A stretch of DNA of 12,837 nucleotides, from assembly GCA_937919125.1 (NCBI GenBank), contig CALFOB010000160.1, forward strand, positions 1 to 12,837, given 5' to 3'. Below, piece by piece: positions 4,997 to 12,107 of the stretch. Source of the DNA: an uncultured Micrococcales bacterium (lineage in GTDB: Bacteria > Actinomycetota > Actinomycetes > Actinomycetales > Microbacteriaceae). How positions within the stretch are numbered: the stretch's first letter is position 1; each line of letters starts with the position of its first letter. The notes beneath the pieces are model-generated. The model did not search any database. It worked only from the letters and a program-made list of their open reading frames with translations, and was not told the DNA's origin. Made by a program: the position numbers and the translations under genes.

Positions 4997-6346
4997 ATGT
5001 CTATTGCACCAGTCGGAAAGAGTTTTCGCAGCGATGATCGCTTACTACCTCACGACCTAAACGCTGAACAAAGCGCTTTGGGCGGCATGCTGCTTTCTCT
5101 TGATGTGGTTCACAACATCCTGGCTGATGGAAAGATCTTCCCTAGAGACTTCTACGCACCAAAGCATGAAGTCATCTTCACTGCAATCACTAACCTTGCC
5201 AACCACGGTGAACCAACAGACGTTATTACTGTCAATGCTGAGCTAACAAAAATGGGCAAGCTTGCCATGGTTGGTGGAGCGGAATACCTTCACGAACTAA
5301 CTGCAATTGTTCCAACTGCAGCAAGTGCTAACTTCTACGCAAAGATCGTGCGAGAAAAAGCAATTCTTCGTCGACTCATTGAAGCTGGAACAAGAATTGC
5401 TCAACGTGGTTACGACGCTGAAGGTGAAATTGAAGATCTAGTAAACAAAGCTCAAAGTGAGATCTATACAGTTGCGGATGAATCAACAGGAGCTGACTGG
5501 ACTCGATTAAGTACCGCACTTGAAGGTGCTGCGAATGAAATTGAATTCATTCAAAAGAACAAGGGTCTCTCTGGAGTACCAACAGGATTTACTCAACTGG
5601 ATAAAGAAACAAATGGACTCCACCCAGGTCAGCTTGTAATCATTGCGGCTCGTCCAGGTTTGGGTAAGTCAACACTTGCTCTAGACATTGCACGTGAAGC
5701 TGCAATCAACAATAAACTTGCAACAGCTGTTTTCTCTCTTGAAATGAGCACAACAGAAATCGCAATGCGATTGATGTCTGCTGAAACAGGAATTCTTTTA
5801 CAGAGCATGCGTAAAGGTGCAATCAATGACACTGAGTGGGCCATCATGGCTGAACGCAGAAGCAACATCGGTGCAGCACCGCTAGTCATTGATGACAGCC
5901 CTAATCTAAACATTGTTGAGATTCGAGCTAAGTGTCGACGCATGATGACCGAGTTCGATTTGAAACTTGTTGTCATTGACTATCTACAACTTATGAGCTC
6001 AGGTAAGAAAGTTGAGAACCGTCAACAAGAAGTTTCTGAATTCTCAAGATCTCTAAAACTTCTCGCTAAGGAACTCAAAGTTCCAGTTATTGCTCTTTCA
6101 CAGCTGAACAGAAAGTCAGAAGACGGAACGAACAAGAGACCTGAACTTTCACAACTTCGTGAATCAGGATCGCTTGAGCAAGATGCTGACGTTGTTCTCT
6201 TAATTCACCGCGATCTATCAGGTGGAGAATCTGCAAGACCAGGTGAAGCAGAACTTATTATTGCGAAGCAGAGAAATGGACCAACAGGAACTTCAACTGT
6301 CTTGTTCCAAGGCCAGTACTCACGATTCGTAAACCCGAAGGAATAG
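4997..6346 (+). CDS. dnaB: Replicative DNA helicase DnaB
   Basis: 449 residues. Hexameric ATP-driven helicase that unwinds DNA at the replication fork and recruits primase. The N-terminal domain begins with LPHDLNAEQSALGGMLL (about 17-33). The RecA-like domain shows Walker A RPGLGKST at 219-226, Walker B LVVIDYLQLM at 324-333, the SQLNR motif at 368-372, and KQRNGPTG at 424-431 with the arginine-finger region. The length is normal and no intein interrupts it, unlike several mycobacterial dnaB genes. GAGAGAG at 4984-4990 serves as Shine-Dalgarno. It is separated from rplI by a terminator and a DnaA-box cluster, so it has its own promoter. Two membrane-protein genes follow with gaps of two bases. 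Confidence 0.98.
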   Translation: MSIAPVGKSFRSDDRLLPHDLNAEQSALGGMLLSLDVVHNILADGKIFPRDFYAPKHEVIFTAITNLANHGEPTDVITVNAELTKMGKLAMVGGAEYLHELTAIVPTAASANFYAKIVREKAILRRLIEAGTRIAQRGYDAEGEIEDLVNKAQSEIYTVADESTGADWTRLSTALEGAANEIEFIQKNKGLSGVPTGFTQLDKETNGLHPGQLVIIAARPGLGKSTLALDIAREAAINNKLATAVFSLEMSTTEIAMRLMSAETGILLQSMRKGAINDTEWAIMAERRSNIGAAPLVIDDSPNLNIVEIRAKCRRMMTEFDLKLVVIDYLQLMSSGKKVENRQQEVSEFSRSLKLLAKELKVPVIALSQLNRKSEDGTNKRPELSQLRESGSLEQDADVVLLIHRDLSGGESARPGEAELIIAKQRNGPTGTSTVLFQGQYSRFVNPKE

Positions 6347-6348
6347 TA

Positions 6349-6876
6349 ATGCGATTAATTAATAGCCTTAGAGCTGCTGTGTTTACTATAGGTGCAGTCT
6401 TTTTAATTTTCTCTCAAGATCATTCAGTATCTGTTGGCATGAGAGTCCTACAGTTTGTAACTTCAGCTTTAGCATTTAGCGGACTGCTAATTTTCGCAAC
6501 TGCAAGAACAAAAACTTCCGCTAAGACTTATCCTCTCCCGTCAGCAATTGCATTCATCATCGCATTGATGACTTATGTCTTTGGTGGTAAGTACGAGGGG
6601 GAAGTAACGGATGAACTATTCGCTTTCCGATCAATCGTGTTCTTGTTTGTGATGGCGATGGCTGTTTACGAATTGGTTCTATCAAGGAAGGCACATCCTG
6701 ATGATGTGCTGGAACTTAGAATCTCAGCAGGTCTTGGTTTTGTTACTGGGTTAGTCTTTTCACTAGCACCACTTGATGAACTAAATGCAGTTGGATTCTT
6801 GAGCGCTTACCTAGCTTTGTCAGCGGTTCAGAGAGCGGTCTGGGCTGCCTCACCATCTAATCGAAAGAAGAAGTAG
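6349..6876 (+). CDS. Multi-pass membrane protein of unknown function
   Basis: 175 residues with about six hydrophobic segments: 6-22, 31-52, 63-80, 93-111, 123-141 and 147-166, ending in a basic tail NRKKK. I do not recognise the family. Short proteins of this general look occur next to dnaB or other housekeeping genes in Microbacteriaceae, but I cannot name one with confidence. The ATG lies two bases after the dnaB stop, with AAGGAA at 6339-6344 as Shine-Dalgarno inside the dnaB end, so it is in the dnaB operon and probably coupled to it. No catalytic motif is visible. Confidence 0.8.
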   Translation: MRLINSLRAAVFTIGAVFLIFSQDHSVSVGMRVLQFVTSALAFSGLLIFATARTKTSAKTYPLPSAIAFIIALMTYVFGGKYEGEVTDELFAFRSIVFLFVMAMAVYELVLSRKAHPDDVLELRISAGLGFVTGLVFSLAPLDELNAVGFLSAYLALSAVQRAVWAASPSNRKKK

Positions 6877-6878
6877 TT

Positions 6879-7097
6879 ATGGCTAAGAAGACCTCCGGCA
6901 ACATCAAGTCAATGCTTCTATTTTCATTAATTGCTACTGCATTCGTAACAGCTATCTCATGGGCATCATTCGACGATGGCGTAAGAGTGGCAATTGCAGG
7001 TGGGCTCACATTCGTGATTTGCATGGCCGGATTGGCAGTTCTGAACTGGGTTTCTAAGGAAGATGAAACAGAGCCAGGAAAGCCTCGCCTCAAATAA
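6879..7097 (+). CDS. Small two-helix membrane protein of unknown function
   Basis: 72 residues. A basic start (MAKKTSGNIK), two membrane helices at about 11-29 and 34-57, then a charged cytosolic tail (SKEDETEPGKPRLK). The ATG is two bases after the preceding stop and follows AGAAGAAG, so it is the third gene of the dnaB transcript. It converges on purB with only four bases between the stop codons, leaving no room for a separate terminator. I see no link to a known family. Confidence 0.75.
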   Translation: MAKKTSGNIKSMLLFSLIATAFVTAISWASFDDGVRVAIAGGLTFVICMAGLAVLNWVSKEDETEPGKPRLK

Positions 7098-7101
7098 GTT
7101 C

Positions 7102-8502
7102 TTAGGCTTCAGAGCCCTTAGCAATAATCAAAACTAATTCAGATGCAATGCCTGTGTAGGTGCTTGGCTTGAGCATCAACAATCTGTCCTTGGCTTCTTG
7201 TCCAATGTTTAAATCTTGAACAAAGTGAACTAAATCTTCACTACCGATTCTTCTGCCACGGGTTAGTTCTTTGAGTAACTGATATGGATCAGTGATGTCA
7301 CTTCTGCCCGCTGCAACTTCAGCACGAATAACAGTTTGAATTGCTTCTGCTAGAACCTCCCAGTTGTCTGCAAGATCTGCGTCAAGGGCAACGCTTGAAA
7401 GTTCAACTTCACCCAAACCTCTGATGGTGTTATCAATTGCAAGAAGTGAATGACCTAAACCCAAACCAATGTTTCTTTGAGCACTTGAGTCAGTCAGATC
7501 TCTTTGCATTCTTGATGTGACTAGAGTGCTTGAAAGTGAATCAAGAATCGCGTTTGAAAGCTCAAGGTTTGCTTCAGCATTTTCAAAACGGATTGGGTTA
7601 ACTTTGTGAGGCATTGTTGATGAACCTGTAGCTCCAGCTACTGGAGTCTGCTTGAAGTAGTTCATCGAAATGTATGTCCACATGTCTGTGCACAGGTTGT
7701 GCAAGATTCTGTTGAACAAAGTTACTGCAGAGTAGAGCTCTGCTTGCCAGTCGTGAGATTCAATCTGAGTTGTCAAAGGATTGAACTTCAAACCAAGAGA
7801 TTCAACAAAAGTTTTTGATTCGTTGAACCAGTCAACATCAGGAGCTGCAACCACATGAGCAGACCAAGTTCCAGTAGCTCCAGAGAATTTACCTAAGAAC
7901 TCAGCTTTCTCTATTCGAGCAATTTGTCTTTCAAGTCTGTGAACAAACACTGCAAGTTCTTTACCCATAGTTGTTGGGGTAGCCGGTTGGCCATGTGTTC
8001 TTGCAAGCATCGCAGCGTCTTGGTACTTGGTTGCTAGTGCAGAAAGAGTTGCAATAAGGTTCTTTGATTTAGGAAGCCAAACATCTGTCAAAGCGTCGCG
8101 GATAGTGATTGCGTATGAAAGGTTGTTCACGTCTTCGCTTGTGCAAGCAAAGTGTGTAAGTTCTAGTAGATCTGGTCTACCAAATTTAGTTAGACGATCA
8201 CGTACAAAGTATTCAACTGCTTTAACATCGTGACGAGTTTTAGCTTCGGTTTGTGCAAGTTCAACAACATCATCGTCACTGAAGTCTTTGACTAAGTTTC
8301 TAAGTTGGTCTTGTAGCACAGCATCGATAGGCGCGTTAGTGCCAAGCAGGTTTCTGTTGGCAAGGAAGATGAGCCATTCAACCTCAACCAAGATGCGAGC
8401 TCTATTAAGTCCGGCTTCACTTAGGTGTTGACCGAGAGCCGCAACTACAGGTTGATATCGACCATCAAGTGGGCTGAGGGGTTGATTAGAAAGATTACTC
8501 AC
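7102..8502 (-). CDS. purB: Adenylosuccinate lyase
   Basis: 466 residues from the GTG at 8502. Cleaves SAICAR to AICAR plus fumarate in purine synthesis, and adenylosuccinate to AMP plus fumarate. The N-terminal QPLSPLDGRY, TRHDVKAVEYFVRD at 89-102, HFACTSEDVNNLSYA at 117-131, and RTHGQPATPTTMGKE at 168-182 are typical. The fumarase/aspartase superfamily signature is SSTMPHKVNP at 294-303, with the catalytic serine in this loop. An earlier in-frame GTG at 8529 would add nine residues (MHKAGQYRY); I prefer 8502 because QPLSPLDGRY is normally close to the N-terminus. No strong Shine-Dalgarno supports either start. It stands alone, convergent with the dnaB operon and divergent from the WXG-like gene. 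Confidence 0.97.
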   Translation of the reverse strand: MSNLSNQPLSPLDGRYQPVVAALGQHLSEAGLNRARILVEVEWLIFLANRNLLGTNAPIDAVLQDQLRNLVKDFSDDDVVELAQTEAKTRHDVKAVEYFVRDRLTKFGRPDLLELTHFACTSEDVNNLSYAITIRDALTDVWLPKSKNLIATLSALATKYQDAAMLARTHGQPATPTTMGKELAVFVHRLERQIARIEKAEFLGKFSGATGTWSAHVVAAPDVDWFNESKTFVESLGLKFNPLTTQIESHDWQAELYSAVTLFNRILHNLCTDMWTYISMNYFKQTPVAGATGSSTMPHKVNPIRFENAEANLELSNAILDSLSSTLVTSRMQRDLTDSSAQRNIGLGLGHSLLAIDNTIRGLGEVELSSVALDADLADNWEVLAEAIQTVIRAEVAAGRSDITDPYQLLKELTRGRRIGSEDLVHFVQDLNIGQEAKDRLLMLKPSTYTGIASELVLIIAKGSEA

Positions 8503-8581
8503 ATATCTATATTGCCCTGCTTTATGCACAGAATTCCCAATTAGCTCAAGTCTGTGTCAGTAAATATCAGAGATTTTGTTC

Positions 8582-8758
8582 ATGAACATTTTCAATAATC
8601 ACTTGGCGGTCACAATCGCTCTTTTGCAACATGCCCAACCAAGCCAGAGCCTTTGGCGTGGACCAGCAGCTGATACCTGTCGGCTGGAAATGCAGAAATT
8701 ACAACATCAAATGACTTCACTGATGTGGCAAATGCAACTCTTGGGTTTGATCCCATGA
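8582..8758 (+). CDS. Small WXG-like helical protein
   Basis: 58 residues from the ATG at 8582 (a TTG at 8576 in frame would add two). It consists of a first helix, then SLWRGPAADTCRLEMQKL at 23-40 and a second helix. The W25-R-G27 turn followed by AAD resembles the WXG hairpin of Esx/WXG100 proteins, but those are about 100 residues, so this is a half-length form. The stop TGA at 8756-8758 overlaps the ATG of the next gene (ATGA), which strongly argues that both are real and coupled. It carries no signal peptide, and no type VII secretion ATPase is visible nearby. An antisense reading frame covers it. It could also be a chance frame, but the overlap and the helix pattern make that less likely. 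Confidence 0.6.
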   Translation: MNIFNNHLAVTIALLQHAQPSQSLWRGPAADTCRLEMQKLQHQMTSLMWQMQLLGLIP

Positions 8759-9528
8759 GGCCTGATATCTGCACCCAGCCGATCGCACCGGTAATAGTTG
8801 TTGCAACCCATGAGGAACTTGTTAGAAGTGCGAGGGATATGTGGGTGGTAGCCGTGAGCTTGCTAACTGAGTTGACCCCCACCAAGTTCACGACTGCACC
8901 TTGGGCCGCAGCCAGGTTCTCCATTGAGTTACCTTTCCTTCTGGCAAAGCTTTGGCACATCCAACAGGGGCTAATCACCTCCGCCCATTCTTATATGCAG
9001 ACGGAGACAATGCTCCAGACGGTCTTAGAGACCATTGATGTGCCCAAACTCCTAAAGGAATTGGGCTCTTGGGCCCTAGAACTAGCCCCTGTCTTGAATC
9101 TGCCATTCGGCTTTAGCCAGCATGTTCCACCAGTGACGGTCATGCCACCGACAGATGTGGACATCATTGGACATAGATTTGCTGAAACTACCTGGTCTGG
9201 GCAGCCCTTGGTTCGGGAAGAGATCTATCAGATGAAGGACGGATCAACATCTCATTGGTTCTATCTACCAAAGGAGCAGGACTGGGCGGTCATCAATGGA
9301 GAAGAGCCACTCACAGATAGGGACTGTCGTTTGGCTGACTTTGTTCAAGACAGAGCTGGTACTAGTGCTCAGGTTCACTTCGTAGGAATGAGGGAGGGTT
9401 CGCTAGTGACTCCAAGTACTCAGGTGCTCAACGACCACGTAGGCCTAGCCGACGGGGAAGTTCAAGTCTTTTCTATGAAGGACTTAGAGAATACGCAAAG
9501 CCTTGAAGATGCCTCGCCCAATGAATGA
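8755..9528 (+). CDS. Helical protein with possible degenerate alpha/beta-hydrolase-like C-terminal part
   Basis: 257 residues from the ATG at 8755, chosen because it overlaps the preceding stop as ATGA; a longer frame from 8725 exists. Residues 1-115 are mostly helical, and AAARFSIELPFLLAKLW followed by SAHSYMQTE (51-84) resembles the helix ending in Y-x-x-x-E seen in WXG-type partners. Residues 155-240 include HWFYLPKEQDW (168-178) and VHFVGMREGS (207-216). In actinobacterial WXG-linked hydrolases, as I recall them, the matching places read YIPGTQ and VGHSQGG. If this alignment is right, the nucleophile serine is replaced (G-M-R-E-G at 211-215) and the protein is not an active hydrolase. No signal peptide or membrane helix is clear. 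The last 45 bases overlap the convergent PF04020 gene. The function is unknown. Confidence 0.7.
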   Translation: MRPDICTQPIAPVIVVATHEELVRSARDMWVVAVSLLTELTPTKFTTAPWAAARFSIELPFLLAKLWHIQQGLITSAHSYMQTETMLQTVLETIDVPKLLKELGSWALELAPVLNLPFGFSQHVPPVTVMPPTDVDIIGHRFAETTWSGQPLVREEIYQMKDGSTSHWFYLPKEQDWAVINGEEPLTDRDCRLADFVQDRAGTSAQVHFVGMREGSLVTPSTQVLNDHVGLADGEVQVFSMKDLENTQSLEDASPNE

Positions 9529-9909
9529 GAAGATGCTGATCACAATGGATGCCAGGATTGCCCAGCCCATGGACTCAATTGCTAGACCCTCGGAGGTGAA
9601 TCCATCAATTGTGAAGGTATCTGGGCTCAACTGTTGGCTGATCCATGCGACCAATAGAAGCAGAGCACCATTTATTACGAAGGAGATGAGTCCAAAGGTC
9701 AAAATGTAGAGAGGGAACGCAAGAACCTTGATAACTGGGGCAATTATGGAGTTAATTAGGCCGAAAATGGCACCAATTACTAGCAAAGTGGCGATAAGTT
9801 GCCACAATTCATTGCCACCGTATGGCTTAAGTCCGATTCCAGGAATGATTGCTGAAACCAACCAAATACCCAGTCCATTGATGATGGTGCTCACAAGAAA
9901 ACGTTTCAT
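9484..9909 (-). CDS. Phage-holin-4-like (PF04020, YvlD-type) membrane protein
   Basis: 141 residues from the ATG at 9909; a TTG at 9933 in frame would add eight residues. Four membrane segments lie at about 4-23, 36-58, 65-90 and 113-132. The pattern MKRFLVSTIINGLGIWLVSA, a GAIFGLINSIIAPVIKVLAFP block (two parts: GAIFGLINSI, IAPVIKVLAFP) and YILTFGLISFVINGALLLL fit PF04020, a bacterial family named after phage holins but mostly chromosomal and without an assigned role. It converges with the preceding gene by 45 bases and diverges from pdhA with about 38 bases between starts. This is not evidence of a prophage: no other phage gene is nearby. Confidence 0.88.
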   Translation of the reverse strand: MKRFLVSTIINGLGIWLVSAIIPGIGLKPYGGNELWQLIATLLVIGAIFGLINSIIAPVIKVLAFPLYILTFGLISFVINGALLLLVAWISQQLSPDTFTIDGFTSEGLAIESMGWAILASIVISIFSFIGRGIFKALRIL

Positions 9910-9934
9910 GTGATTTATTGTGCCACCCCTCAAG

Positions 9935-9940
9935 TAAATT
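9935..9940 (+). promoter_or_regulatory. Candidate -10 box for a leaderless pdh operon mRNA
   Basis: TAAATT fits TANNNT and ends seven bases before an in-frame GTG at 9948, the geometry expected for a leaderless actinobacterial transcript. No clear -35 is seen. There is no Shine-Dalgarno before this GTG. Confidence 0.5.
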
Positions 9941-9947
9941 GGTATGT

Positions 9948-11114
9948 GTGAACGCCAATTCTTCAGAAATCCCTATGGTTCAACTTCTAACAGTTGATGG
10001 TGATTTTGTCGAGCCAAAAGAGCATGCAGTTTATGGCGAATTAGTTAGACAGCTTAGAGAAGCTGACTTCCTAAAGTTCTACAGAGACATGGCACGTATC
10101 CGTCGATTCGACGAAGAAGCAACCGCTTTGCAAAGACAAGGCCAGATGGGGCTCTGGGTTTCAGCCATCGGTCAAGAAGCAGCTCAAATTGGTTCTGGCT
10201 ATGGCGTTGGTCCGAACGATCACATCTTCCCTTCTTATAGAGAACACGGTGTCGCGATTACTCACGGTGTTGACTTGATGTCCATCATCAAAACTTTCCG
10301 TGGAGTGAACCACGGTGGTTGGAACCCTAAAGAAAACAGATTCCACCTATACGCAATCGTTTTGGGCACACAGGCTTTGCACGCAACTGGATATGCAATG
10401 GGCATTAACTTCGAAGGTCTTGTTGGAACAGGGGATCCAGAAAAAGACTTAGCTGTAATTACATACTTCGGTGATGGTGCTACTGCTGAAGGAGACATCA
10501 GCGAATCGTTCCTATTTGCAGCAACTAACAACACCCCTCAGGTTTTCTTTTGTCAAAACAATCAGTGGGCAATTTCTTCTCCAGTTGGAACACAAACAAA
10601 AGTTCCTCTATACAAACGCGGTGAAGGTTTTGGTGTTCCTGGTATTCGAGTCGATGGTAACGACGTCCTGGCTTGTTACGCAGTAACAAAAAAGCACATG
10701 GATGAAGCACGATCAGGACATGGTCCTTCACTGATCGAGGCACTTACTTACAGAATTGGTTCTCACACAACTAGCGATGATCCATCTAAGTATCGTGACC
10801 CTGCTGAAGTAGCTGAATGGGCTGCGAAAGACCCAATCATCAGATTCGAAAGATTCCTTCGCAAGCAGGGAATCGGACAAGACTTCTTTGATGAAGTAAA
10901 AATTGCTGGTGATGAACTTGCTGCAGATCTTCGTGAGAAGACTTTTGCAATGGCCGAGCCTCCGATGGAACTAATGTTTGATCACGTTTACTCAGAACCA
11001 CATCCACTCATTGAAGAACAAAGAGCTTGGCTTCAGGGTTACGAAGAATCTTTGGGTGGACACAGCCCTATCAACAATGGTGAAGAGACACCTAGATACG
11101 GGGGTACTCACTAA
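9948..11114 (+). CDS. pdhA: Pyruvate (or branched-chain 2-oxoacid) dehydrogenase E1 alpha subunit
   Basis: 388 residues from the GTG at 9948, chosen for the TANNNT-N7-GTG arrangement; an ATG at 9975 and a TTG at 9918 are alternatives. With E1 beta it binds thiamine diphosphate and decarboxylates a 2-oxoacid. The ThDP motif runs from GDGATAEGD at 175-183 to FCQNNQWAIS at 201-210. QGQMGLWVSAIGQEA at 64-78, FPSYREHG at 94-101 and the loop YRIGSHTTSDDPSKYR after residue 260 are typical E1 alpha features. Its TAA overlaps the E1 beta ATG by one base (TAATG). Substrate choice between pyruvate and branched-chain oxoacids cannot be fixed from the sequence; pyruvate is my preferred reading. Confidence 0.93.
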   Translation: MNANSSEIPMVQLLTVDGDFVEPKEHAVYGELVRQLREADFLKFYRDMARIRRFDEEATALQRQGQMGLWVSAIGQEAAQIGSGYGVGPNDHIFPSYREHGVAITHGVDLMSIIKTFRGVNHGGWNPKENRFHLYAIVLGTQALHATGYAMGINFEGLVGTGDPEKDLAVITYFGDGATAEGDISESFLFAATNNTPQVFFCQNNQWAISSPVGTQTKVPLYKRGEGFGVPGIRVDGNDVLACYAVTKKHMDEARSGHGPSLIEALTYRIGSHTTSDDPSKYRDPAEVAEWAAKDPIIRFERFLRKQGIGQDFFDEVKIAGDELAADLREKTFAMAEPPMELMFDHVYSEPHPLIEEQRAWLQGYEESLGGHSPINNGEETPRYGGTH

Positions 11115-12097
11115 TGAGTAATTTCGTAGAGCTTTCAATTGCAAAAGCAATCAACGCAGGTATTCGCAAATCAATGCAAGACAACTCAAAGGTTCTTGTA
11201 TTTGGTGAAGACGTTGCAAAGCTTGGTGGTGTGTTTAGAGTCACCGAAGGACTGTTAGATGAATTCGGAGAGAAGAGAGTTTTTAATTCTCCAATCGCTG
11301 AGTCAGGAATTATTGGCACTGCAATTGGTCTAGCAATGTGCGGTTTCCGTCCAGTTGCAGAAATTCAATTTGATGGTTTTATTTATCCTGCGTTCAACCA
11401 GATCGTAAGTCAGCTAGCAAAACTCACAAACCGAAGCGAAGGCTTCTTTGACATGCCAGTTGTTATTCGTGTTCCTTACGGTGGTGGCATTGGAGCCGTT
11501 GAACATCACAGCGAATCTCCTGAAGCATATTTTGCTCACACCGCAGGACTTAGAGTGATCAGCCCATCCAATGCAAACGATGCTTACTGGATGATCCAGC
11601 AAGCAATCGAATCTCGTGACCCAGTTCTATTCTTTGAACCAAAGAGACGCTATTGGCAGAAGGGTCAAGTCAATCTTGACCAGGCACCGATGTCTATGCA
11701 CACGGCCGCTACTATTCGCCAAGGTTCTGATGTAACCATTGCCACCTACGGCCCAATGGTTGTTACTGCCCTGCAGGCAGCTGAGAACGCAGCAGCAGAG
11801 GGCATCAACATTGAAGTGATTGACATTAGATCAATGTCACCAATTGACTTTGGGCACATTGTTGAATCTGTGAAGAGAACCGGAAGACTGATTGTTACTC
11901 ACGAGGCATCAACTTTCGTGAGTATCTCTTCTGAGATTGCAGCGAAGATCGCTGAGCTCTGCTTCTATCACCTCGAGGCACCAGTGCTTCGTGTTGGTGG
12001 ATTCGATGTTCCATATCCAGCAGCGAAGCTTGAAGAACTATTTTTACCGGATGCCGACCGCTTGATGGAAGCTGTCGATCGAGTGTTGGCTTACTAG
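11114..12097 (+). CDS. pdhB: Pyruvate (or branched-chain 2-oxoacid) dehydrogenase E1 beta subunit
   Basis: 327 residues, the normal length for the family. Forms an alpha2beta2 heterotetramer with the E1 alpha product. Typical motifs: FGEDVAKLGGVFRVTEGL at 30-47, VFNSPIAESGIIG at 57-68 with the conserved glutamate E63 that contacts the ThDP pyrimidine ring, PYGGGIGAVEHHSESPE after residue 120, and AGLRVISPSNANDAYW. The C-terminal transketolase-like domain ends with VLRVGGFDVPYPAAKLEELFLP. The ATG shares a base with the pdhA stop, and the E2 gene begins ten bases after its stop, so the three genes are one translational unit. Confidence 0.95.
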   Translation: MSNFVELSIAKAINAGIRKSMQDNSKVLVFGEDVAKLGGVFRVTEGLLDEFGEKRVFNSPIAESGIIGTAIGLAMCGFRPVAEIQFDGFIYPAFNQIVSQLAKLTNRSEGFFDMPVVIRVPYGGGIGAVEHHSESPEAYFAHTAGLRVISPSNANDAYWMIQQAIESRDPVLFFEPKRRYWQKGQVNLDQAPMSMHTAATIRQGSDVTIATYGPMVVTALQAAENAAAEGINIEVIDIRSMSPIDFGHIVESVKRTGRLIVTHEASTFVSISSEIAAKIAELCFYHLEAPVLRVGGFDVPYPAAKLEELFLPDADRLMEAVDRVLAY

Positions 12098-12107
12098 GGC
12101 GGAATAG

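Noticed and set aside
7098..7120. Terminator between the small membrane-protein gene and purB
   Set aside because: Only a 4-pair GGCT/AGCC hairpin is present, inside the purB coding end, with no T run.
8522..8530. TTATGCACA, an exact DnaA-box match near the purB start
   Set aside because: A single isolated match is expected about once by chance in a window of this size; nothing similar is nearby.
8610..8978. Minus-strand frame of 122 codons over the WXG-like gene and the start of the next gene
   Set aside because: It is antisense to two plus-strand genes tied by an ATGA overlap, has no recognisable domain, and overlaps the plausible helical protein sequence.
9484..9909. Prophage remnant suggested by the holin-like protein
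   Set aside because: PF04020 proteins are common chromosomal membrane proteins; no other phage gene, attachment site or integrase is present.
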